This document shows positions 1 through 10,387 of a stretch of 64,000 nt of DNA, in pieces. Numbering within the stretch: the first letter of the stretch is position 1; each line of letters opens with the position of its first letter. A model generated the notes under the pieces. The model was not told the origin of the DNA. It saw nothing but the letters and a program-made list of their open reading frames with translations, and made no database searches. The position numbers and the translations under genes were made by a program. Source of the stretch: Setomelanomma holmii (Eukaryota > Ascomycota > Dothideomycetes > Pleosporales > Phaeosphaeriaceae); contig ML978163.1 of assembly GCA_010015745.1 (NCBI GenBank), forward strand, positions 124,001 through 188,000, written 5' to 3'.

Positions 1-687
1 TCACAACACGGCTACCTCAATGCAATCACATTTTTGGCAGGTCGTGCCTCCTCAAATGGCTTGCTTCCAATAACGACAACGCGCACGAGTGCCCGACTTG
101 CCGCGCTGTGCTGTGGACCAAGCCCTCTGCTGGCAGGGACGAATGAGAGCAAGAATCGGACCCGACTTCACTCCTGTGGAGCGCCCTACGTAAGTTCAAT
201 CTGTCAAGCAAGGTGTCGAATATGTTTCATATATGCTACATTGTACATGAATATGCTTGTCTCTATGTTCTGGTATTTCGAAGCTGAAGCTTGAGTTGTA
301 GACGCACATTTGTGCGCCACTTTTGCCGACACGCATGGTCACCCTGACCTTTCGGAACATGCCATAGAGGACATGTTAGCCGCGATAGGCTCGCTAGGAT
401 CCAGACTGCCTCGTCGCTCTCCAGATATGGTGCAGGCAATGTGGCATGCCATTAAGTTCGACCATCTACATGATGGGGGCGCAAGGTATCTCGATGAGAA
501 TGCTGCGGCTAACTGGACGCTTGCGTTTGATAGTGACATCGACTTCTCCTGGTCCGAAATTACCGAGGCTATCACGCTAGTACGCAGCCAGATACTGCGG
601 GTTGAGGATGACCAGATCCATCGCGCGAATCTGCTTAGATGGTTCACTATGCGTTTGACTCGAGATATTGAGGAAACTGCACCATGA
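1..687 (+). pseudogene. RING-finger/helical-domain protein, unit 1 (5' truncated by window, in-frame stop)
   Basis: The frame open from base 3 encodes a RING-like half: C-x-H-I-F-G, then CLLKW, then CPTCR, with the zinc ligands kept. It is interrupted by a TGA at 144-146, continues in frame to a strong donor at 190 (GTAAGT), and joins with correct phase to the exon starting at 302 after TTGTAG. That second exon (302-687) encodes a helical domain clearly paralogous to the one at 2367-2866; shared features include a LDEN/LDED-AA motif and a WFTMRL/WYTMRL motif near the end. The reading through the TGA (GACGAATGAGAG) would be consistent with a CGA to TGA change. If the gene truly ends at 144 the second exon would be orphaned. 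A RING implies an E3 ubiquitin ligase role; no partner can be inferred. The gene start lies before the window. Confidence 0.5.
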
Positions 688-779
688 CAGGGCTATGGCC
701 ATTAGTACATAACGACAATTGCATCAAATCGCGGCTCAGAGCTATTGGAGCGATGCTCAATAGGTAACCTTGAGAGGAA

Positions 780-1730
780 TGTCTGGTACATATTACCACT
801 GTTGCCAAGGTTCTGCACCGGTTTCACTACCCAGGAGATCCGCCGTTCTATCGCGATACGAGAGTATTTGATGAAGAACCCGACTGGCTTTGGACCCATG
901 CTGAAGAGCTGTTTGACACGTTTTGCTGGCCTATGTCAAGAATGCTGTCTTACAACATGGATTGCGATAGCGACGGCAAGCTTTTGGAGCATAGTACCTA
1001 TGATGCTGAATTCAAGAATTGCTTCGTACGTTGCTGGAACGAGATTGCCGATATCCATGTCATCAGGCAGTTGAACTCCGGATTGCTCCCTCCTTCGTTG
1101 TCGTCCGATAGATTGAGTGCCATATTCGAGGGGCAGGCCGATGGCTGCGATCTTTGGTCATTATGCAACATTATGGCCCAGAATGGGGTGGATGATGTCC
1201 TCCAGTACTACCGCTACGTTACCTACAACACCATAAAGCTCCTCAGGTTGTTTGAGCAAATCATCCGAAGCGAACTCGTCGATGACCGATCTGCTGAGGG
1301 CAATCAAGATGGCGCCACAACACCAACGCTCAAGCCCGATCTGGTTGAGCCGTTCCTCAAAGCCTTCTTCTCAGGGCTTGATCCTCATCTAAGCATCGAC
1401 CTTAACCTCTTGGCAGACGTCGATGAAGAGCTGGAGAACTACGAGTTCGTCATTTGGTGGATAATTGCTATGTTTTGCCGTGAGCCTACAACGGCTTGGT
1501 CAGATGTGGGAAGCCGTATTCAAGGCCTCGTTTGTACATGGACAGGCGAGAAATTGGTGCCTCTGGAAGTAGGCCTCACCCAACGGCTTGAGCGCGTTGT
1601 GGTCTATCTTTTGATCAACCAGACTGCCGGCCGGCTGATCACTGGAGACAAGGATATGAAAGAGGCCTTGTGGATATTCGCTGAATCAGCAGCGCCGCTT
1701 ATGCATCGAGGGAGTGAGGCGTGTGATTGA
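780..1730 (+). CDS. Helical-domain paralogue, unit 1 downstream ORF
   Basis: This is an unrecognised protein segment. The open frame can be followed from about 780, upstream of the first ATG at 933, because residues there match the paralogue at 2879-3598 (KVLHR, then LWTH). It ends at TGA 1730 with ...GSEACD. The sequence is rich in amphipathic helix and contains a motif resembling Y-x-x-LRLF shared with its paralogue. It may be the third exon of the gene at 1-687 or a separate gene; no clean splice pair was found, and a TGA lies in frame just before 780. It has no membrane segment or signal peptide. Its pairing with the RING unit repeats in unit 2, so the two parts duplicated together. Function is unknown. 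Confidence 0.5.
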   Translation, partial: CLVHITTVAKVLHRFHYPGDPPFYRDTRVFDEEPDWLWTHAEELFDTFCWPMSRMLSYNMDCDSDGKLLEHSTYDAEFKNCFVRCWNEIADIHVIRQLNSGLLPPSLSSDRLSAIFEGQADGCDLWSLCNIMAQNGVDDVLQYYRYVTYNTIKLLRLFEQIIRSELVDDRSAEGNQDGATTPTLKPDLVEPFLKAFFSGLDPHLSIDLNLLADVDEELENYEFVIWWIIAMFCREPTTAWSDVGSRIQGLVCTWTGEKLVPLEVGLTQRLERVVVYLLINQTAGRLITGDKDMKEALWIFAESAAPLMHRGSEACD

Positions 1731-2005
1731 AACATAGTGGAAGTGCAAAAACTAGGGTACAAGATATCAAGATATGGCGGTCTCGGTAGCGGAAATAGAT
1801 CGGACCGATGGAGGTGGTGGTTCTCTTCGTGAATGAGGCGGTGCAAGAGATAGATATAGTCGCGCGTTGTCCGACGTGCTTTCACTCCGGGGACGAGCTA
1901 GTCAGAGCTTGGCATGAATACTCAATCTTTTTCGCCTCCGAGACCGACAGTATCGCCACACCGTCATTTCCGTTACAATCTCAACGCTTCTTTCGATTTC
2001 CGAAC

Positions 2006-2866
2006 ATGTCAGACTCAGGCGCGCCAGAGCCTGCTGTACCAGCATCCGCAGACGAATTCATCGCAACGGTGGAGCTTCTGACTGAATGCCCAATCTTCAA
2101 GGAGCCGTGTGCAGCGGATGAACATGTCGCAGCGATGATTCCGCGATGGGAGCATATCATCGGACTGTCATGCCTTCGCAAGTGGACAGCTAGTAAGAAT
2201 GATAATGCACACAAGTGTCCTGTGTGTTGGGCAAAGCTATTCGACACGCCTGAACCGGGTGAGTGGCATGTGCTATTCCTGCAGCGTGTGTGGGATGATT
2301 TGGGTATGTCCAGCTATCAAGACTTTCGAGCACTTTCACAATGACAAGCACACGCTAACACTAAAGTAGTTGATGTTGTAGATCCTGGCCTTCCCTTGTT
2401 ACCTCGCGATTTCGCTGAAAACGTCTTGGAACAAGGAATTTACGAAGAAGTCGACTGGCCTGAACGTGGGCCCGCAGGGGCTCTGGCATCCCTGGTACGA
2501 ATGACCGAAGTAATGTACGGCGCCATTCGATTAGACCGCCAGCTATTCGTCAAGGGGCCAGAGCAGCTAGACGAAGATGCTGCTGCTTTGTGGTACAAAG
2601 CTATTCCTGACGAAACTAATCTCAGCGAGTTCAGCTGGATGTCCCTCGCATGGGCCATGGGAGAGCTACCGATTGTTGTTCACGTGAACGACGCTCTGGG
2701 CCTCGTATATCGGCGTGATCTATTGAGCTGGTATACGATGCGCTTGCTACAATATGTCGGCCAGCTTGCACACAAACACCATTCTGCGGATAGTGGCGCT
2801 TTCGATCGGATTTTGAAGCAGCACTGTCTCTTCCTTGGGAACGGTCTACTGAACGAGCCGTCATAG
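2006..2866 (+). CDS. Degenerate-RING/helical-domain protein, unit 2
   Basis: Two exons, 2006-2303 and 2367-2866, join in phase across a 63-nt intron (donor GTATGT, branch GCTAAC, acceptor AAAG), giving 265 residues. The start ATG at 2006 (MSDSGAPEP) precedes a RING-like region at roughly residues 26-75. Two zinc ligands are lost compared with unit 1: the usual CPIC reads CPIF, and the C-x-H pair reads W-E-H, while HIIG, CLRKW and CPVC remain. The C-terminal exon matches the helical domain of unit 1 (LDEDAA, WYTMRLL). A protein with this domain could keep a protein-binding role but is unlikely to coordinate two zincs normally. It is followed within 15 nt by the open frame of the next paralogous segment. 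Confidence 0.6.
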
Positions 2867-2878
2867 GCATTCCTGTAG

Positions 2879-3756
2879 CACGCCGTTAAGGTAGTCAAGG
2901 TGCTTCACCGCGTACATTGGCCCAGATCTGCCTCTGTCGCAATGGATGGGGCAGCCATGCTGCGTCCTGAACATCTCCGCCAACTCTGGACGCACACTGA
3001 CAGATTGATGAACCTCTACAACGCCCATGAGCTCCGACCCTATCCATCCAATCCTAGTTCCACCCCTCCATACGATGGCTGCATCGAAGCATGCCTCCAA
3101 GCATGCTGGGACACAATTGCACGCAATAAGACGATGGATCCGACAGACCACAACCTAGGCGTCATTCTCGCATCGCAATGCGGCAAAACAAACTTCTGGC
3201 CCGCTGTCAACCAGATGTTTGTGCTCGTTGAAATGTCGAGCTTGGTGGCATTCCACTACGATGTTCAGCGCGGTATGTACAAGATCTTGCGTTTGTTCCA
3301 CCGCACGATCGTCTTCGAAGCACAGGACGAGAAAACGCCGACGATCGATTCGGCAACGCTTGAGCTATTTCCGATAACCTTTTTCGCTGCACTGAAGGAT
3401 GAAACAGGATTTACCTGGGATGCGCTGTGGCGCGCCAAGTTCGAATCTGCCACATCTGTTAAGAAAGTCATTGTGCGTTGGTTTGTAGCTATGCTGTCAC
3501 GCGAGGTGAAGCGCAGGCAACACTTAGGACACAATTGGGCGGACGACCAAATGTGGCAGTATATGATACTGGGGATACATACTGCAGGACCACAATGAAG
3601 AGCTAGACCAGGGTCTGTTCTATCATGTGGTCTGGCTGGCTGGACAGCTCGTGGAGAAAGAAAGGGAGTCCGGCAGCGATTTCGCGTCAAGAGATTGATA
3701 TCGCGGACGCTATGGAGTTGTGGGAAGACTTTTTGAACCTTGGCTTCCAGGATTGA
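2879..3756 (+). pseudogene. Helical-domain paralogue, unit 2 downstream ORF (3' end frame-broken)
   Basis: Open frame from 2879 (just after TCCTGTAG, a good acceptor-like sequence) to TGA 3598; the first ATG is at 2942. It is paralogous to 780-1730: KVLHR, LWTH and LLRLF/ILRLF correspond in order. Past 3598 the similarity continues in other frames (EELDQGLFYHVV near 3596-3640, then DAMELWEDF near 3705-3735, resembling DMKEALWIF at the end of the unit 1 copy), so the 3' end appears to carry frameshifts. No intron of plausible size reconciles these frames. Function is unknown. Whether this is a separate gene or the tail of 2006-2866 is not resolved. Confidence 0.45.
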
Positions 3757-3968
3757 AGTATTCTGGTCATTTCCTGTGCCTCTGCATTGCGGCTCAAGGA
3801 ACCTTTTGGGAAGGGGGATTGACACAATATTGGGCGAATTGATCCACTCATCGCGACTACTACAAGAGTAAAGCATGATATATGGAGAACCAAAGCGATA
3901 GATGATACAATATTACGTGTACTCTCATGGTACGTATATCTATCTTCATCTACCGCTCATCCCCATCA

Positions 3969-5828
3969 TCAATGGTGCTTCGCAGCAATAATATCAGCAG
4001 CCCGCTCCGCAATGCCATACACCGATGTCTGAATATGCGCACTAATCAGCATCGGGATCACACTTGCATCGACAACCCGCAAGCCCTCGACCCCGTACAC
4101 TTTGAGCTCCGCATCCACAACACCGCCATCCTTTTTTGGCAACATGGCGCATGTACCCAGCGGATGGTAGAAGGTTGATACATTGTCACGAACATATTTA
4201 TCCCACTGAGAATCGGTCTGCACCGAGTTGCCAGGATCGAACTCCTTGACCCAAGTGTCCTTGAAGGGCGCGGTGTTGGCCATCTTGCGCGTATAGATTG
4301 CAGCTTGCTTGGTGGCTTCGACATCATAAGGTGTGCTGATGTAGCGTGGGTTGATGATCGGCTTTGTAGCTGGGTCAGAGCCGTTGATGTGCACGTAACC
4401 ACGAGCAAAGGGATGCATGACGCCAGCAAGGAGTGTGGCGTACTGCTTGCCATAGCCAACTGTGCCATTGGCTGGGTAGCCGCGTGTGCCAATATAACCG
4501 TCACCGAAGACGACTTCGAGGTCTGGAGCACCGGATTTGTCATCTGTCAATAGAGCGAGCTTCTTGCGGTCGATGGGGTTGGACTTGTCGGCGGATTGTT
4601 CTGCGAGCTTGCGCAGTTTGGAGTCGTCGCTGACTGCTTGCTTCCATTTCATGAAGCCATAGCTGCTGCCGGCGTATTGGTAGAGAGAGGTTTGGCCCCG
4701 CTTCCAGAGGTCCAGTTCGATCGCAGCGCGCGTTGCGTTGTACTTCAGAATGTCCAAACCAAGGATCTCTGGTTTCAGCTCGTATGTGCTCTGAATACGA
4801 AGATGGTCTTGCAAGTTCTCACCGACGCCAGGAAGTTCCACGAGCTGCTTGACGCCAGCCTTGTCAAGGACGGCCTTTTGACCAATGCCTGAAAGTTCGA
4901 GGATCTTTGGCGAAAGCAGGCTACCTCCGGAGAGGATAACTTCCTTCTTGGCCTTGATCTTGGAGCCGTCGGTAAGGATGACGCCAGTAGCCCGTTTCTT
5001 ATCCAGCTTGACTTTGTGTACCGTGGTGTTGAACTTGATAACGAGATTGTTGCCAGCTCGAGGTAGATAGTCCACGGCGTACGAACGGGTGTGGTTCGAG
5101 AAGCGTTGTATCGCCGGCTGATACATGGTACCAAGATTGTTGCCATTTAGAGAGTTTAGGTTCTCATGAAGACCAAGGTTCTCCAGCGTGGAAGGACCCG
5201 AGCTCACGTGAGGTGGCGGGTTCTCGATCAGGCCAATCTGAACAGGTCCGCCATAGCCAACACCGTCGTTGCCATATTGAGCTACTCCGGCTTGATGCTG
5301 GAAATTCTCAACCTTCAGCATCGCAGGGTACAAGGTCTTGAAGTTCCATCCTGGGTTACCAAGCTCTTCCCAAGCATTGTACTCCTTGACTGTAGCGCGA
5401 TTCCAGACGAGGAGGTTGAGAGCAGAAGTTCCGCCCAGCACTTTGCCTCGGTTATGTGGCACTGTGCGATTGCTTGCATCTGGTTGAGGAACGGTTGGTA
5501 GCAACCAGTCAAGGGTACTTCCGAACGTTGAGCCTCTCAGGCCAGGTATGTAGATTCTCTGATCGTTGCGGCCATCTGGTCCGGCCTCTACCACCAGTAT
5601 GCAATCATTTGGCACTTTTTGGCTCAACTTGGTGGCTACAGCTAGACCAGCGGTTCCACCTCCGACGATAACCTATGTTGGATGGTCAGCTGCTGCCAAC
5701 GACCCCGCGCTAAACTTGAGGTAGGTACATACGTAGTCGAAGCTACCATCCTTCCGGCAGCCACTTGCAGGTGCGCCATGTGTGAGACCCAGCAGAACGG
5801 TAAGGATGAAACCAAATGTCACCCGCAT
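3969..5828 (-). CDS. Secreted GMC-family FAD oxidoreductase
   Basis: Exons 5733-5828 and 3969-5672 join in phase over a 60-nt intron (GTATGT...CATAG), giving 599 residues. Exon 1 is a signal peptide (MRVTFGFILTVLLGLTHGAPA). Exon 2 begins with the FAD-binding dinucleotide motif VIVGGGTAGLA, followed by VVEAGPDG, the GMC signature 1 region (GKVLGGTSALN) and the signature 2 region (GSLLSPKILELSGIG). The C-terminal end holds the catalytic His in YHPLGTCAM and a second His in SAHIQTSVYG. Members oxidise alcohols such as aryl alcohols, choline or glucose with oxygen or quinones; the substrate cannot be read here. Length fits the family (about 550-650). The start ATG at 5826-5828 is the only one that supplies the signal peptide before the FAD motif. 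Confidence 0.92.
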
Positions 5829-7221
5829 TGCAAGAAAGCTACGAACGCAAATGGGCGTTCGGACCGTCCGACAGTAAGATTTTTGGCAATTCGGGGGTGT
5901 GGCAGAGGAAAGTCAAAAAGCGAATGCAGGCGCGATTTCATTTATGGTCATTCGTCTGTGGCAAGGACCACAAAAATTCACGACTCGCGTACATTGAAGT
6001 TGACCTTGTCGATTTGCTGCAAAGGGAGCTCACAGGCTTAGGTAGAGGCGGGCGGGAAGGGCTCGGCAATAGCGGGGACGGCAGTCCGCAAGGTTCAACG
6101 TGCACGAGGGACTTTTACCGGTCTCCGGCAGTTCCAAGCAGACACAACATATCCATGTCCCGCGCAACCAATCGTGCTTCCTCGAGAACAGAGATTGCCC
6201 CGTTGCAGAGTGCAGCAGCCACAGCATCCATGTAACCAGACGCAAGCCCCTGGGTCCACCAAAATACAGATTCTCTAGCCATGTTGCCTTACAAACAGTA
6301 TAGAGGAATCGAGAGATATGAGTTGGGAATAAGAACAGGCGGATAAGGTTATTGCCGTGTGATGTTTGCATGTGTTGGAAGAATGGGAATATTGCTCGTT
6401 GATGTGGTCGGCCAATCGGAAACCGGCCCCGCGATCAATCTAGGCGAGATCTTACGCAGGTGGCCCTGAAGCACAGACGTTGCATGAATGTATCCATGTT
6501 TTTGCCAAGGTGAGGCCCGTCGTCGCTCTTGGCTCTGCGAATTGCGAATCGACATCCGCTTGTCCCCAGCACGTGGATTGGCTCCCATCTACTGACTCGA
6601 CCCCAACATGTATTTCTCACCCGTGCCATGAGGAACTTTATCAATCCTTTATGCAGCATCTATACACGCCACAACGATGGCTGGGAGTTCTCGCAGCCTG
6701 CCGCTCGTGAGGCGCCTTGTGTTGGAAGAAGGCTTGAAGAACGTCGCATCAGAACCGAATGACCGGCTCATCCGCCGATCCGTTGTTACACCAGATCGAT
6801 GGCATGGCTCGAAGCGACTTGCTATAGCCCCACCTCTGCCGAGTGGAACAATTAACGACTGGACAGCTAAGCATTCACACTTCCCGGGCCAGGACACGCG
6901 TTCCGTCTCGGTGTGATTCGCCGCCTCGAATACGGTTCGTTGAGTTCATTTCGCATGTTGTCGCCTCTTTTGTGTGAAGCACGTCAAGTCCTTGGTTCGT
7001 GTGGGGAGATCGACATCCGTACGAACCGAAAAAGTAAACCTCTTTGTATTATCCTGCCGTTGCCTCGAATCCTGCATTACTCGTGCACGCTCTTCCTCGA
7101 TACATAGCGATGGCCGATCAGCACGTGGGACGATCCCCTGGTTCCACAGCCAATATTAACCTTACACTGACTCTCCATGTTCGGTAGTTCTGTTCAGTCC
7201 TCTTCCAAGACATTGTGAGCC
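5829..7221. other. Intergenic region, no gene seen
   Basis: About 1.4 kb between the divergently placed GMC oxidoreductase and the rhodopsin-domain fragment. Only short, mutually overlapping open frames with no recognisable motif occur. It should hold the oxidoreductase promoter. Confidence 0.5.
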
Positions 7222-7650
7222 ATGCCTCCCCTAGAGATCCGCGATGATCCATCGTCTCGGGACGATAAGGGACCCGCTATCATCGTCGTTTCTGTCATCT
7301 TCACCATAGTCGCCTTCGTCACTACGGTTGCCCGTCTATGGACTCGAACAGATCGTCAAGCAATAGGATGGGACGACTACACTATCGCTGCAGCGATGGC
7401 CTTGGCCATTGTTGAAGCTGCACTCACGATTCAAACCGTTACTCATGGCAAAGGAAAGCGAGCAATGTATCTCAGCAAGGCTAGTGTTCAATACATCAAC
7501 ATGTACAGCTGTGAGTAAAGTCGCAAGCTTTAATTGCGAACAGGGCAAACGCTGACCCGCGACGTCAGTATTCAGGGTATGCCCAGCATATACTATTCGC
7601 TTGTATGGCACTCATCAAGACTGTACTCTGCTAGGCTCCCGCCGCCACTC
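7222..7650 (+). pseudogene. Truncated rhodopsin-domain (PTH11-like) membrane protein
   Basis: The ATG at 7222 opens MPPLEIRDDPSSRDDKG, then a hydrophobic helix, RLWTRT, and the family hallmark GWDDYTI, as in fungal rhodopsin-domain proteins such as the gene at 23620-25028. A donor (GTGAGTAAAG) at about 7512 and an acceptor (GACGTCAG) at about 7568 allow a join that adds roughly 22 residues (SGYAQHILFACMALIKTVL) before a TAG at about 7635. Intact members run to about 350-420 residues with seven membrane helices; only two or three are present. Downstream frames hold short hydrophobic scraps without continuity, so this is most likely a decayed or 3'-truncated gene. An unrecognised further intron is the alternative. 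Confidence 0.55.
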
Positions 7651-8245
7651 GCTTTCGCATCCCAATCTGCATTCTCATCCGTGCAGCACCTCATCTTTCT
7701 TGCACAATTCATGTGCGTGCCCTCACAACCAGGTTCGAAATGTCCATCAATCCGATGACGGAGGAATGAGTTCCTGTCGATCATTTAGTTCGCGGGGAAA
7801 ATGCGGGGCTCTAAAGCACGGCAGATGCTCCAGTGGGCGGCTAGCTTGAGCTTACAGCTCCATGACCTCAGCATCTTCGGCGTATAGAAACCTCGACTAG
7901 GTTAAAGCTTTCTCTTCGACATATCAGATTCGTTCCTCTACAATGCTACCTCCTGGTCGAAGCATTTCCGGGGAGTTATACCGGGTATTACCGTGTATCC
8001 CACCGGAGTCATGTAATTGCGAAATATTGACTCTCGTCACACGGAGGATTGGCGCGACTAAGTACGATGTCGCCTGCCTCATTGCGGTAGGCAATGGCGT
8101 GTTAGCATACCATCGTGAAATACCCCTTGCGATGCTGGGAAAATGCCCTTGCTCGTCGTGAGGATAAAAGGACGACAATGACCAGATGTCTTAGTGCTTG
8201 CGACGACGATTTCTATCCCAGAAATCTCGACAATCAGACGTCAAG
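7651..8245. other. Intergenic/decayed region before the glycoside hydrolase
   Basis: No convincing open frame was seen. The first part may be the degenerated 3' portion of the rhodopsin-domain fragment; the rest is expected to be the promoter of the next gene. Confidence 0.4.
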
Positions 8246-10270
8246 ATGAAGGCATCAAGTGTGCTGGCGTTGGTCCATTGCATTCGCCACGCATATGCTG
8301 CACTCAACGCCGATGCGCTTGCGAAACAATACTTTGGCAACGACGCGCCATGGTATCGCGACCGCATACCTTTCTTCGAGTCGAGTGACAAGGACATTAC
8401 CGACGTGTACTATTACCGCTGGAAGATTTTCAGGTCACATCAACGCGATCTTGGGCTTAACGGCTTCATTTCGACCGAATTTCTTGACGACGTGAGCTGG
8501 CAGACCAATCCTTGGGCTTCACTCAACGATGCGACCGGATTTCATCTACTCGAGGGACGCTGGTGTCGTGACCGACGATTTAAGGAGGACTATGCGGCCT
8601 TCATCCTTGGACCGAATAGCAACACGCGACAGTTTTCTGAGAGCATGGGAGCAGCGGTCTGGCAGGGTTACCTGGTCGATGGCGTAGCTGCAGACGCTAT
8701 CGCACGACTTGATCAGATGCAGACTGTTTACAACGCATGGAGCGACGCTTTTGACACACCCAAGGGCTTGTACTATGTGGAGCCGATTCGAGACGCAACA
8801 GAGTACACTATCTCCAGTATCGACGCATCGAACGGCACGGATGGTTTCTTTGGAGGTTTCGCTTTCCGACCAAGCATCAACAGCCTTCAATACGCCAATG
8901 CAAAAGCAATCGCGAGTTTGGCAGCATTGAAGGGTGGCTCTGACAGCATTGTCAGCGATTACAATTCCAGAGCGGCAGCTATCAAGACTCGTGTACAGAG
9001 TTCGCTGTGGAACTCCACTTTTGAACACTTCATCGATCGCTACCAGCAGAACAATGATTTCGTCAAGTACTGGAACTTCATCCGTGGACGCGAGCTTGTT
9101 GGCTATGTGCCTTGGACTCACAGCTTGCCAGACGACACAACCGAACACGCCCAAGCTTGGAAGCATGCTCTGAACACCAACCAATTGCTTGGACCACATG
9201 GACTGCGCACCGTTGAGCCAAGTTACCAGTACTACATGCGCCAGTATCGCTACGATGGTACGCAACCAGAGTGCCAGTGGAACGGTCCCGTTTGGCCCTT
9301 CCAGACTACTCAAGTTATCTCCGGCCTTGCAAACTTCCTCAATGATTATCCCAAAGGAGCTGCTGCTGGTGTCGTTGGCGCGGCAGATCACACGAAGTTG
9401 CTGAAGCTTTATGCCAAATTGCATTATAACCCGCAACGAGGTGGCATCCTTGACCTAGAGGAAGATTACTACCCTGACACCGGCTATCCAGTTGTTGGTC
9501 TCAAGCGCTCGCCGCATTACTTCCACTCGGGATACGTCGATCTCGTACTCTCAGGTCTGATTGGTATTCGACCCAGCGCAGATGACGTTCTCGACGTCAA
9601 TCCGTTGATTGACGCCTCGTCGATAACATACTTCCGAGCAGACCGTGTGATCTATCATGGGCACGAGGTTGCGGTCCAATGGGATGCCACTGGTTCTCGT
9701 TACGGCACTGCAGGCTTGCAAATCGAAGTTGACGGCAAGGTCGTTGCGTCGTCACTGAAACTCGCACGACTCAAGGTCAATCTGGCTCGGAAAGCTCCTG
9801 CAGCAATCAATCGTCGCATCGCGAAGTCCGTCCAACTCCAGACCACAACAGCCTATCCTCACGGCAATGTCTCGGTCAGCGGCGCCGACGTAGAGAGCAT
9901 TCACGATGCCATTGACGGTCGCATTTGGTTCTTCCCAGAGACTTATGTTGCAAACGGCTGGAGCACACCGGCTGGCACTGGCAGTGAGCTTTGGTATTCG
10001 ATTGATTTTGGCACGAGCACTTCGACGGGCGCAGCGGATCTTGCGTTCTTCGCAGACGATGGCCAAGGTTTCGATGTACCTGACAGCTATCGCATCCAGA
10101 CTTTGAGTGGAACCACTTGGGTCGATGCTAAGAACGCCAAATACCCAAAGGCTGTGGCGAACGGCATCACCGAGACATCATGGACGGCAACATCGAGCAA
10201 CCAGGTACGGCTTGTGTTCAAGCCGAAGAGTGGGAAGAAGGTCAGACTGGTTGAGTTCAAGGTGTATTAA
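8246..10270 (+). CDS. Secreted MGH1-like glycoside hydrolase with C-terminal F5/8-type domain
   Basis: A single 674-residue frame. The first ATG at 8246 gives a short, weakly hydrophobic leader (MKASSVLALVHCIRHAYA) ahead of NADALAKQYFG; the frame is open further upstream but without an ATG. The body has the (alpha/alpha)6 toroid style of the GH63/GH37/MGH1-like clan: WYRDRIPFFES, YYYRWKIFRSH, LEGRWCRDRRF, the repeated aromatic core VPWTHSLPDD, CQWNGPVWPFQT and SPHYFHSGYVDLVLSGL. Residues from about 570 onward (DAIDGRIWFFPETYVANGW ... VRLVFKP) resemble a galactose-binding-like F5/8 type C domain, which usually binds carbohydrate. Substrate is unknown; an alpha-linked disaccharide or glycan is typical of the clan. 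No intron is needed. Confidence 0.8.
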   Translation: MKASSVLALVHCIRHAYAALNADALAKQYFGNDAPWYRDRIPFFESSDKDITDVYYYRWKIFRSHQRDLGLNGFISTEFLDDVSWQTNPWASLNDATGFHLLEGRWCRDRRFKEDYAAFILGPNSNTRQFSESMGAAVWQGYLVDGVAADAIARLDQMQTVYNAWSDAFDTPKGLYYVEPIRDATEYTISSIDASNGTDGFFGGFAFRPSINSLQYANAKAIASLAALKGGSDSIVSDYNSRAAAIKTRVQSSLWNSTFEHFIDRYQQNNDFVKYWNFIRGRELVGYVPWTHSLPDDTTEHAQAWKHALNTNQLLGPHGLRTVEPSYQYYMRQYRYDGTQPECQWNGPVWPFQTTQVISGLANFLNDYPKGAAAGVVGAADHTKLLKLYAKLHYNPQRGGILDLEEDYYPDTGYPVVGLKRSPHYFHSGYVDLVLSGLIGIRPSADDVLDVNPLIDASSITYFRADRVIYHGHEVAVQWDATGSRYGTAGLQIEVDGKVVASSLKLARLKVNLARKAPAAINRRIAKSVQLQTTTAYPHGNVSVSGADVESIHDAIDGRIWFFPETYVANGWSTPAGTGSELWYSIDFGTSTSTGAADLAFFADDGQGFDVPDSYRIQTLSGTTWVDAKNAKYPKAVANGITETSWTATSSNQVRLVFKPKSGKKVRLVEFKVY

Positions 10271-10387
10271 GTGACTTCGAGCTGTACAAATCTAGCTAAG
10301 GAAATGCGCTTCGCTCCGCTCCGCTCAGACTTCTGAAGAGCCGTCTAGTAACGCTGATAGTCCTTCCTCGAGTACCAGAACTACGAT

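Noticed and set aside
8546..9436. A 296-residue minus-strand ORF
   Set aside because: It is antisense to the glycoside hydrolase core.
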